Positions 26,720-34,900 of a stretch of DNA of 64,000 nt are shown one piece after another. Origin of the DNA: Glaciecola amylolytica (GTDB lineage Bacteria; Bacteroidota; Bacteroidia; Flavobacteriales_D; Crocinitomicaceae). The DNA lies in assembly GCA_003856375.1 (NCBI GenBank), contig CP034120.1, positions 744,001 to 808,000 of the forward strand, given 5' to 3'. The notes under the pieces were generated by a model. The model saw nothing but the letters and a program-made list of their open reading frames with translations. It ran no database searches and was not told where the DNA came from. Every line of letters starts with the position of its first letter. The stretch's first letter is position 1. The position numbers and the translations under genes were made by a program.

Positions 26720-27691
26720 TTATTGGTTTTCCCGGTGCCAAGTTAACAAATCTTTCATAGTTTCTTCAACTGGCCGGGAATGATGTCCTAAATGAATCCG
26801 TGCTTTTTCAGAGTCAATATGCTTGTTTCCGAATTCAAGGATTTCGATACTTTCTTTGGTAACGGAAGGATCTTGTTTTCTGACTTTGTAATAGGTGCTG
26901 ATCAATGGTAAAAACGATTTCACCAAACCAATAGGGATTTCGAAACAGGGAATACGTTTCTCCGATACTTTGGCTACGATCCGGGATAAATCTTTCAGTG
27001 TATAATATTTCCCGCCTAAAATGTAAGATTCTCCGGGTTCTCCCTGCGTCAGGGCATTGCAAACCGAATTCGCAATATCGCGAATATCAACCCAGTCGTA
27101 GCCGCCTTTGAAAACAAACGGAATCCGTCTTTTCTCCATGGAAACGAAAGCATTGTTTTGCTTGCAGCGGGCATAATTCGGAGGTCCGAAAACACAGGTA
27201 GGATTCACAACAATGACCGGAAGACCTTGTTCGAAATACTTACGTGCGATGAGTTGACCGTCGCGCTTGCTTTTATCATAAGCATAGGCCTGATCGGAAA
27301 CAAAATTGCGTTTTTCATTCAGCGGCTGATCCATCGGAAGATGATCGTAGGCGTGAACTGAAGACAGATGAACAACACGTTTCAGATTGCTTTTTGCCGC
27401 AACTTTGAGTACGTTTTCCAGTCCTTGAATATTGATTTTCTGTACCTGCTGATTTTTGTCGCCATTGATTGAAATAATCGCGGCACAATGAATCAGGTAA
27501 TCACAGCCATCCATTAATTGATTCAGGGAATCTTCGTCGTGCAATGAGCCTTTTACGGTTTCAATGTTTCTGCTTTCAAGGAAATTGCTTTTGGAGTGGA
27601 CAAGTGCTTTGATTGTGTAGTTTCGACTGAGCAATTCTTCAATAATTGCATTTCCGATGTGCCCGTTTCCTCCCGTAATGGCAACTTTCAT
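26720..27691 (-). CDS. NAD(P)-dependent epimerase/dehydratase (extended SDR)
   Basis: 323 residues. Rossmann motif VAITGGNGHIGNAI at the N-terminus, HLSSVHAYD with the catalytic Ser, and YAYDKSKRDGQ with the Tyr-x-x-x-Lys pair. The layout fits extended short-chain dehydrogenases such as nucleotide-sugar epimerases, dihydroflavonol reductases and 3-beta-hydroxysteroid dehydrogenases. Coupling to a steroid-reductase-like gene on one side and a sugar phosphotransferase on the other leaves both lipid and sugar substrates possible. Its start overlaps the stop of the upstream sugar-transferase gene. Confidence 0.85.
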   Translation of the reverse strand: MKVAITGGNGHIGNAIIEELLSRNYTIKALVHSKSNFLESRNIETVKGSLHDEDSLNQLMDGCDYLIHCAAIISINGDKNQQVQKINIQGLENVLKVAAKSNLKRVVHLSSVHAYDHLPMDQPLNEKRNFVSDQAYAYDKSKRDGQLIARKYFEQGLPVIVVNPTCVFGPPNYARCKQNNAFVSMEKRRIPFVFKGGYDWVDIRDIANSVCNALTQGEPGESYILGGKYYTLKDLSRIVAKVSEKRIPCFEIPIGLVKSFLPLISTYYKVRKQDPSVTKESIEILEFGNKHIDSEKARIHLGHHSRPVEETMKDLLTWHRENQ

Positions 27692-29082
27692 TATTTTCCT
27701 TTTGCTTTTACGATGATGAGTACTGTGTGCATGAGGATTTTGATATCGAGTGCGATGGATCTGTTTCTCAAATAAAGCAAATCAAATTTCATGCGTTGAA
27801 TCATCTGATCCACATTTTCAGCATAACCATATTTTACCTGTCCCCAGGAAGTAATTCCCGGTCGCACTTTGGTTAATTCCAAGAACTGAGGCTCCCGCAC
27901 TTTGATCTGATCGATAAAGAATTGTCTTTCCGGTCTTGGGCCAACTAAAGACATATCGCCTTTCAATACATTGAAGAATTGTAAAAACTCATCCAGGCGG
28001 GCTTTACGCATAAATTTCCCGATAGGAGTGATACGCGGATCATCTGTACTGGAAAGTTGCGGACCGGCTTTTTCCGCATCGATGTACATGGTACGGAACT
28101 TAATAATTTTAAAAGGTTTTCCATTCAGACCAATTCGTTCCTGAAAGAAAAGAATAGGGCCGGGAGAGGAAAGTTTTACGGCAATAGTCAGAAAAATATA
28201 GACCGGAATCAGAAGAATAATAGCGATCAATGAGAAAAAGATGTCAAAAGCACGTTTAGCGACCCGCTGCCAGTAAGGCATCACTTCGGCATTTACTTCC
28301 ATGAGCAACGCACCGAAAATGTTGTTCAGTTTTACGGAACCGGATAAAATGTCATACATATCCGGAAGTACTTTGATGGTAATGTTTTCTCCGTTGATTC
28401 TGGAAATGATGGTTTTCAACCGTTCATGTTCCGTACTTTCCAGAGCAATAATGATTTCTTCGATGCGGTGTTTCGCAATAATTTCTTCAAGTTGATCAAC
28501 GTGGCCCAGGTACGGGATTTTATTTTCCAGCAGTTTATCGATCCCGTTCAGATTGACAAAACCCACAAATTGATTTCCACCGCCTTTTTCAATTCCTTCG
28601 ATTTCCTGATAGATCGCAACTGCTTTTTCGGAACCTCCAATTAATAAGGTTTTAAAACCGTCTCTTCTGGAGTGAATCCGGTTCACAACGACACTGGTGA
28701 TGATTAGCCGGGATGCAAAGGTGAGTCCGAAATGTAAAAGTGCCAGCGTTAAAAGCGAACGGTAATAATTGGTGTAGGTATTGACATCGTCGTCAATCAA
28801 AAGCACAAAAAACAGCACGATTGATCCGAAAATGGTGGCAAAACTCGTTAGAGAAAGAATTTTCAGACGATACAGTCTTCTGATATCCTGATAAGTTCCC
28901 TGAAGCGTATAAAAAAGTAACCAAAGCAAGGGAATAGCGATGATTCCGTAGTAAAAAGTTTCGTTGAATGAGAATTGCTCGTGCTCAATACTTGTTTTCC
29001 GATAGTAATAAAAAATCCCCCAGGAAAGAGCGGCCGTTAAAAAGTCGCTCCCAATAAATAACCATCTAAACAATTTTTGCAT
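27691..29082 (-). CDS. Polyprenyl-phosphate glycosylphosphotransferase (WcaJ/WbaP type)
   Basis: 463 residues. Four to five N-terminal transmembrane helices (about 1-125), a cytoplasmic Rossmann-like domain (LLIGGSEKAVAIYQEI), one more helix (SLIAIILLIPVYIFLTIAV) and the bacterial sugar-transferase domain with PGPILFFQERIGLNGKPF, KFRTMY, LDEFLQFFNVLKGDMSLVGP and RPER. Such enzymes place the first sugar-1-phosphate on undecaprenyl phosphate to start a repeat unit of exopolysaccharide or O-antigen. No Wzx, Wzy or glycosyltransferase genes adjoin it, so it may start a polymer whose other genes lie elsewhere. Confidence 0.92.
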   Translation of the reverse strand: MQKLFRWLFIGSDFLTAALSWGIFYYYRKTSIEHEQFSFNETFYYGIIAIPLLWLLFYTLQGTYQDIRRLYRLKILSLTSFATIFGSIVLFFVLLIDDDVNTYTNYYRSLLTLALLHFGLTFASRLIITSVVVNRIHSRRDGFKTLLIGGSEKAVAIYQEIEGIEKGGGNQFVGFVNLNGIDKLLENKIPYLGHVDQLEEIIAKHRIEEIIIALESTEHERLKTIISRINGENITIKVLPDMYDILSGSVKLNNIFGALLMEVNAEVMPYWQRVAKRAFDIFFSLIAIILLIPVYIFLTIAVKLSSPGPILFFQERIGLNGKPFKIIKFRTMYIDAEKAGPQLSSTDDPRITPIGKFMRKARLDEFLQFFNVLKGDMSLVGPRPERQFFIDQIKVREPQFLELTKVRPGITSWGQVKYGYAENVDQMIQRMKFDLLYLRNRSIALDIKILMHTVLIIVKAKGK

Positions 29083-29096
29083 TACAACTGATTCTT

Positions 29097-29954
29097 CTAA
29101 AAGTGTACGACTTTAATGTTATCAATGTAAACGTCACCTGAACTTAAACCTGAATCCAAAAGAGTTCTGAAATAAGGTCTGTAATAAGTTGCACTCGGTG
29201 TGTTGGAGACAATATCTTTCAGATCGATGTAGATTTTTTTCCAAACTGCATCGGAACTTTGAGCGTTCATGGAGATATTCGGATTATCCGAACCACTTCC
29301 GCTGATGTAGGAAATGATTCCGGTTAAAATGGAACTGGTGTTTTTGTAATTGACTTCCAAATAGACTTCCGCACCACTTTTTGGCAAATACATGACATCG
29401 GTTGACAAAGCAACCCAAAGAGAATCAGCAGAAGTTAAAGGAATGTGCCCGTAATATCCCCAGGAACCGATAGTGCTATTGTTTTCAACAAGTAAACTGG
29501 CATTCGAAATCGGATCGGGAGTGAGCTTTATCGTGGAGTTTTCAAAATCCTCCACCCAGAATTTCGTTTCGGAATAATAACGTGTTACAGGATTGATCGT
29601 ATACGTTTCACCTGCAACAAGATCCATCGTTTTTTCATACGGTTCAACAAAAGGATAGATTTTTTTTGTAGCTGAAATACCGTTGTTTCGAATCGTTGGG
29701 TAAAGAGTTACTTTGCAGGATCCGGAAACAAGAACAGGAATTTTACAAGGAAGTTCAAAAACCCCGATAACACTTCCATCGATATAAACCCAAACATCGG
29801 TGAAGTTTTGGGTTAATTGTCCCGGATTTACTGAGGAATTCGGGTTTGAATTCAGAGTCCATTTACTAATATCAAGCCATATTGGCGACGGGTTGTTTTT
29901 AACACAACTTGATAACCCAAAAGAAAGAAGAACAAAAATGTATAAATATCTCAT
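29097..29954 (-). CDS. Lipoprotein with beta-rich domain
   Basis: 285 residues from the ATG at 29954; an upstream in-frame ATG at 29981 would spoil the lipoprotein signal. The lipobox is GLSSC, followed by VKNNP. The mature part is beta-rich with YIDGSVIGVFELPCKIPVL early and a C-terminal jelly-roll-like half ending DVYIDNIKVVHF, typical of Bacteroidota surface lipoproteins with carbohydrate-binding-like folds. Precise function unknown. It lies 14 nt upstream of the sugar phosphotransferase gene, and a perfect -7 box precedes it. Confidence 0.7.
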   Translation of the reverse strand: MRYLYIFVLLSFGLSSCVKNNPSPIWLDISKWTLNSNPNSSVNPGQLTQNFTDVWVYIDGSVIGVFELPCKIPVLVSGSCKVTLYPTIRNNGISATKKIYPFVEPYEKTMDLVAGETYTINPVTRYYSETKFWVEDFENSTIKLTPDPISNASLLVENNSTIGSWGYYGHIPLTSADSLWVALSTDVMYLPKSGAEVYLEVNYKNTSSILTGIISYISGSGSDNPNISMNAQSSDAVWKKIYIDLKDIVSNTPSATYYRPYFRTLLDSGLSSGDVYIDNIKVVHF

Positions 29955-29978
29955 AGAAAAGTCTATCCCTAGCAAACG

Positions 29979-29986
29979 CAAATTTA
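29979..29986 (-). promoter_or_regulatory. -7 box of the lipoprotein gene
   Basis: Minus strand TAAATTTG, perfect TAnnTTTG, 24 nt before the chosen ATG at 29954. The box overlaps the alternative ATG at 29981, which argues against that earlier start. Confidence 0.5.
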
Positions 29987-29988
29987 CG

Positions 29989-30987
29989 TTAATTATTGTC
30001 GAAAACCGATAGATGAGCAGATTTCAGTTTATCAATGATTTGATATGCTACGTCCAGAGCTCTGTATGCGTCGTCAATTGAGACCACCACGGGTTTATTG
30101 TGGACAATGGAATGGTAGAATGAACGGAGTTCTTCCTGAATTGCGTTCGACTTGGTAATTTCCGGTTTCAGGGCAGAAAGATTGACTTCGTCGTTGAGTT
30201 CAAAACTGAACATACTTGGAGCTTCCTGGTCTTTCGGAGTGATCATGATCTGGTCAACGGATTGGTTTAAATAATCGATTGTCAGATAACCTGTTTTTTG
30301 GAAAATCCGCGCTTTTCGCATGTTGTTTAAAGACATACGCGAAGCTGTAAGATTTGCCACGCAGCCATTGTCAAACTCGATGCGGACGGAAGTAATATCC
30401 GGAGTTTTGCTCACAACACTGACACCGCTGGCAGAAATTCTGCGAATGGTAGAATTGACACAGCTCAGAACGATGTCCAGATCGTGGATCATCAGATCGA
30501 GAATGACGGAAACATCCGTTCCGCGAGGATTGTATTGCGCCAAACGATGAATTTCAAAGAACATCGGTTTGATGATCAACGGCTCAGCTGCTCTGAAAGC
30601 AGGGTTGAAGCGTTCTACATGTCCGACCTGAACAATCACTCCGGCTTCTCTCGATAAATCCAATAATGCTTTTGCCTGTTCGGTTGTTTCAGCAAGCGGT
30701 TTTTCAATGAAAGCGTGTTTGCTTGAGCGGATTGCTTTAGACGCGATATCGAAATGATACAGGGTGGGAGCAACAACATCAACACAATCACAAGCATCGA
30801 TCAATGCCTGCATATCATCCCATCTCGAGACTTTAAATTCGGTTATCGCTTTTTCTGCTGATTCATCCGAAGGATCATAAAATCCGATGAATTCATACAA
30901 ATCGGATAGTTCCAGTATCAGCCGGATATGAATCCGTCCCAAGTGGCCTGCTCCGAATACTCCGATTTTTAGTCTCTGTTCGCTCAT
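29989..30987 (-). CDS. Gfo/Idh/MocA-family oxidoreductase
   Basis: 332 residues from the ATG at 30987, which begins MSEQRLKIGVFGAGHLGRIHI, with the NAD(P)-binding GxGxxG-type motif. EKPLAETTEQA holds the family EKP motif and HDLDIVL lies in the sugar-binding half. The family oxidises or reduces sugars and sugar nucleotides; in cell-surface clusters it often makes 3-oxo or amino-sugar precursors. Neighbours suggest a polysaccharide role, but the substrate is not visible. The perfect -7 box ends 4 nt before this start, supporting it over the in-frame ATG seven codons upstream, which overlaps the promoter. Confidence 0.88.
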   Translation of the reverse strand: MSEQRLKIGVFGAGHLGRIHIRLILELSDLYEFIGFYDPSDESAEKAITEFKVSRWDDMQALIDACDCVDVVAPTLYHFDIASKAIRSSKHAFIEKPLAETTEQAKALLDLSREAGVIVQVGHVERFNPAFRAAEPLIIKPMFFEIHRLAQYNPRGTDVSVILDLMIHDLDIVLSCVNSTIRRISASGVSVVSKTPDITSVRIEFDNGCVANLTASRMSLNNMRKARIFQKTGYLTIDYLNQSVDQIMITPKDQEAPSMFSFELNDEVNLSALKPEITKSNAIQEELRSFYHSIVHNKPVVVSIDDAYRALDVAYQIIDKLKSAHLSVFDNN

Positions 30988-30991
30988 ATTA

Positions 30992-30999
30992 CAAATGTA
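30992..30999 (-). promoter_or_regulatory. -7 box abutting the oxidoreductase start
   Basis: Minus strand TACATTTG, perfect TAnnTTTG, ending 4 nt before the ATG at 30987. Confidence 0.5.
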
Positions 31000-31189
31000 T
31001 CGATTCAAAGAATCTAAATGAGACGAATAAAAAATGTGTTTTCAACAACCGGTATTTAGTAGTCCTTGTTTCATTGGAATTTCCTCATTTTCTTTCAGAT
31101 ACACCGCAAAGCAGTTTTGTTTGAGAAAGAAATGAAACGAAAATGAAAAAAAAATGACAAAAAATGCAGAAAGATTGGAAAGAATGCCT

Positions 31190-31197
31190 ATTTTTGC
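31190..31197 (+). promoter_or_regulatory. -7 box of tRNA-His
   Basis: TATTTTTG, perfect TAnnTTTG, ends 11 nt before the 5' end of the tRNA. Confidence 0.5.
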
Positions 31198-31208
31198 GCC
31201 CACTTAAT

Positions 31209-31286
31209 GGAGATTGTAGCTCAGTTGGTTAGAGCGCCGGATTGTGGTTCCGGAGGTCGCGGGTTCGAGACCCGTCTTTCTCCCCA
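31209..31286 (+). tRNA. tRNA-His (anticodon GTG)
   Basis: Cloverleaf read by eye: extra 5' G (G-1) at 31209 facing C73, D arm GCTCAGTTGGTTAGAGC, anticodon stem CCGGA/TCCGG with loop TTGTGGT (anticodon 31244-31246), T arm GCGGG TTCGAGA CCCGT, and an encoded CCA at 31284-31286. The G-1:C73 pair is the identity element for HisRS. The acceptor stem shows two adjacent T-T mismatches at positions 5:68 and 6:67, which is unusual. The other stems are intact apart from one G-T closing pair in the T arm. Confidence 0.93.
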
Positions 31287-31290
31287 AAAA

Positions 31291-31335
31291 AGAAAAAAGG
31301 CATTTTGCAATAGCGGAATGCCTTTTTTCTTTTTC
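31291..31335 (+). terminator. Terminator after tRNA-His
   Basis: AGAAAAAAGGCATT and AATGCCTTTTTTCT form a perfect 14-bp stem with a 12-nt loop, followed by more T. It sits 5 nt past the tRNA and its A-rich left arm could also stop transcripts arriving from the right. From here to 31598 no gene could be supported. Confidence 0.85.
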
Positions 31336-31598
31336 CTCAATACTCACGCTTTGTTAAGTTTAGATAGATCTTTTTTGCCTGATTTCAAGTACCCACACAA
31401 ACAGGAATTTATTATCTGTGGATATCCATAAAGAATGACTGGCTTCTTCCAGAGATCAATAGCAGTTTAAAATCTTTGATAGAAATCTTCGAGGTGCTTG
31501 TTGCAATCATCACTGAAATTAATATTATCATTGGCAGCGAAAAATCGATTGTTAGAATAATTGATCAGCGATCTTTTTTATAGATTCTTAGTCTTAAA

Positions 31599-31928
31599 TT
31601 ACACAGGTAATAAAAGTATAAGTGGCTGTTGTTCTATTTTTTCCATCGAACGCTTATTGACATCCTCAACGGCAATGATGAGATGATTCATCATTATTTG
31701 ATCTAAATGATGCATTCCTTTCACTTCTAAAAGAACTAACTCATCTTTCCCCACAGTAATGCCTGACATTTCATCTTCCGGAAAACGTAAACTTGACCAA
31801 CAGTCAATTAATGCATTGATGTTTTTTCCGTAAAAAACAGGAAAATCAAAAACTTTTGCTAGTACATCATGCATTTCGTCTAAGGTGTTAACTTGCCTAA
31901 AGTCAACTGATAGTTTTTTGAATTTCAT
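31599..31928 (-). CDS. Barstar-like immunity protein
   Basis: 109 residues. Residues about 15-45 (LDEMHDVLAKVFDFP, then FYGKNINALIDCWSSL) align with the inhibitory helix region of barstar, whose reference reads YYGENLDALWDCL. The Asp that plugs the barnase active site (barstar D39) is kept as D42; barstar D35 is replaced by Asn. The ATG overlaps the stop of the effector gene upstream (TAATG), and that effector ends in a barnase-like domain, so the pair forms a toxin-immunity unit. The protein should act in the cytoplasm by capping the RNase active site and protecting the producer while the effector is stored. It is the last gene of the injection-system block. Confidence 0.88.
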   Translation of the reverse strand: MKFKKLSVDFRQVNTLDEMHDVLAKVFDFPVFYGKNINALIDCWSSLRFPEDEMSGITVGKDELVLLEVKGMHHLDQIMMNHLIIAVEDVNKRSMEKIEQQPLILLLPV

Positions 31929-34900
31929 TATAAATTAATTTGAATAAAGCTTGTATAATGGTCATGTGAGTAATATGCTTTTCCCGTATTCATATCAAGA
32001 ACGATTCGTCTCTGTCCTCTTCCCCCAATTCCAGGTGTTTTGACTGTCCATTCCGTGTAATTTACCCCAGTATTCAAACGTTGTGAGTTTGGATCAATTA
32101 GATGTGAGTTTTGAAACGGCGTTCCGTCTTGCGAATATAGTGGATTTCTTGTTTTAACCCGATCTACAGCAGCTTTAATTGCACGCATATCTTCTGCGTT
32201 CATAACCTCCCCCCATTTATCTTTTATGGCGGAATGTATAAATTGTATATCATGCCCAGACCCTTGAGTATATTTACCTAGTATTGGATTAAAATAAATG
32301 TCAAATAGATCACCTGCTATTTTCTTGTATTTAAACTTCTTACCGCCTGGTAGATCAATGGTTGCATTGAGAAAAGTCACGACCTCAACGGCCGGTGGTG
32401 AGGGATCCAGCGCATCATTTAACTCTACAATAGCTTTTGCTTTGACAGCTGCGGCAAGTGTTTCCTGATAGTCTGGATCGTCTTTTTTAAAATCCGAATC
32501 CTTTTCAAATTCATCTTTGTAGCGCTTTTTATTCGTATCCGCATAATCGTCTACGTCCACTTTTCCAGCGTTTTTGGAGTTGAAAGCATCGTCGTATTTG
32601 CTTTTTAGGAAACGTTCGAATCCTTCAAACAATTCTTCCAGTTTCCCCCAGAATTTTGACACTCCTTTTTTGGCTTTACTGAGTATACTTTTAATAAAGG
32701 TTTTAATGAACCTTACGACATCTTTAGCTGCGGCGGCTGCTTTTTTCAGGAGTTCAAGCCCAACCTTAATACCTTTCAGGATAGGTTTGAGGATTTTGCT
32801 AACCAGCTGCATGCCTTTTAAAGCTCCTTTTACCGCTACCCAAATACCTTCAGATGCTACTGCCAACACGATTTCCGGTACCAGGAATCCGATGATTTTA
32901 CCGATGGAATGCCCTTGTTCATAGGGTGATCCGCCTGCAAATTTCATCAATGTTTGTGCGGCACCTTGCCCCATTTCTTTTCCTTTAGTCTTCAGAATGC
33001 TGCGCATTCCACCAATCAAACCTGCCACAACATCCATGTAGTTCATACCCTCCAATGATTTTTGGATTTCATCGGTATTGGACATAACATATTCGAAGGC
33101 ATCTCCTGCAAACTCGGAGATTTTTTTGTAGGTTTCCGGATCAACCAATAGTTCAACCATGGTACCGATTGCTTCGCCGATTGCAGCAAAACTGTCTATC
33201 AGGTCTTTTCCCCAATCGTACAAACCTTCTACGAAACCTATTGCCAAACCTTTGTAATGTTCCAGTTGGGTCAGATTGCGTAAGGTGCGTTCGGTATTAA
33301 GAACCAGCATTTTTGGATCACTTTTACTCAGGAATTCGAAATACCCGATGTTGAATGAGATATACAGGTCATAGATTAAGGAAACACTCACCGCTGCTCC
33401 TGCCGCTGAAATAATTGGAGCGAGTGGAGCGATGTAGTTATCCAACCAACTCCAATCTGCCTGCAATTTCTCATACAGTGCCAATTGCTGTTTGTAATAT
33501 TTTTGAACACCTTTTTCGCGTTGTTCCAGCGGAATAGTTGCCCACCACTCGAGGTAGGAGTTGATCATAAGAGTAGCCGGAGAATTGTCAATGATCCACT
33601 GTCCGCCATCTTCCGCCCAATTGGTATTGTCGAATTTTTGAGATTCCGGACGTTTATGGATGAGGTAGTACATTTCTGCAGAACTTGGTATCCACATACG
33701 CAATCCTTTACGCACAACGGTATGTTTCCACGATTTCGGGTCATTCGGATCGAATCCGGCTTCAAAAACAGCACCGGCCTCGTCACCACGCCATTTTTCA
33801 TTGTAACGTGCCAATTCCAAGACATAATTGCGGAACTCTCCATTGGATTCTACGATTCCTATGCGGTCTTCGCTCTTGGGAGAATAAAACTTCCGGGCAA
33901 TTCCCAATAGCGTTTCTCCCTCACCAACTAAGTGATAACGTACATCCGGAGCAGGTAATTTTGTTTGAACCAGGTGTTTTGCGACATAACCTTCTTTACC
34001 TGTTTCGGTCATAACCCAATACCATCCCGGATCCTTACCATCACTGCCTTTGACCGTTTCTCTCAAAATTGTCATGCGTGTACCGAATGGCAGATGTTCG
34101 AGAATACTCTTTTCTACTTCACTGAGAAATATAGGATTATCCTTCACATCTTCGGGGGTAAATGGTACGCTGCGGAGATTTACACCTCCATTCTGCCATT
34201 CACCTGATTTGGAACTGATACCAGGCGGATCTTGTGCCAAACCTGTGATATTGTTGACGTCTTTGAATTTCTTTTCACCATTTTCTTCTGCGAACTTCTT
34301 CTCTTTTTCAACTTGTGATTTTTTGAGTGCGGTTTTGATCGCTTCAAGTGTCGGTGGTGTCAACAAACCATAACCTTTCACTACTCCCGGAAACAGCAAA
34401 TCCTGAGCGCGTTCTACTGCTTTCCGGAACGTACTGCTTTCTTTCGTAACGGTTCTTGTGTTTTCGGATTGTTTTTCTCCATTTCTTTCCAGGAATTTAA
34501 ATACCAGTTGAACATCCGAAGGTCCGATGGGATGTGTGTCGTAGTATTTGGAAAAAGAGTCGCGCTGTTGCAATACTGATTTTTTTCCTGTAATTGAATC
34601 AACGTAAACCCAAAATCCATTGTAATCCTGTTTATTGAGCAGTTCACTTCGAACAGCGGATTTGTTTGCTGCGTATTCATATACATATAAGGTCGGAACC
34701 TGCTTTTTGGTCACTTCGTAGATCTGTGGTTCTCCGTAAGAAGCCCGGAAACTTTGGAGATCGGGAACCGGTTGTCCCAAGGACCATCCGAGTCTTAGTT
34801 GCTTACGTGCCCATTGTTGCAGGTAATAATCAGAAACTTTTGCATGAGCCGGCAGCTCGCGGAATGTTGTAAGCACCGAATTCCACTGGAAATAGGCTTT

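Noticed and set aside
31381-31578. An open frame on the plus strand without ATG (reads ...LPEINSSLKSLIEIFEV...)
   Set aside because: It has no start codon, no ribosome-binding context and no recognisable family; composition alone is not enough.
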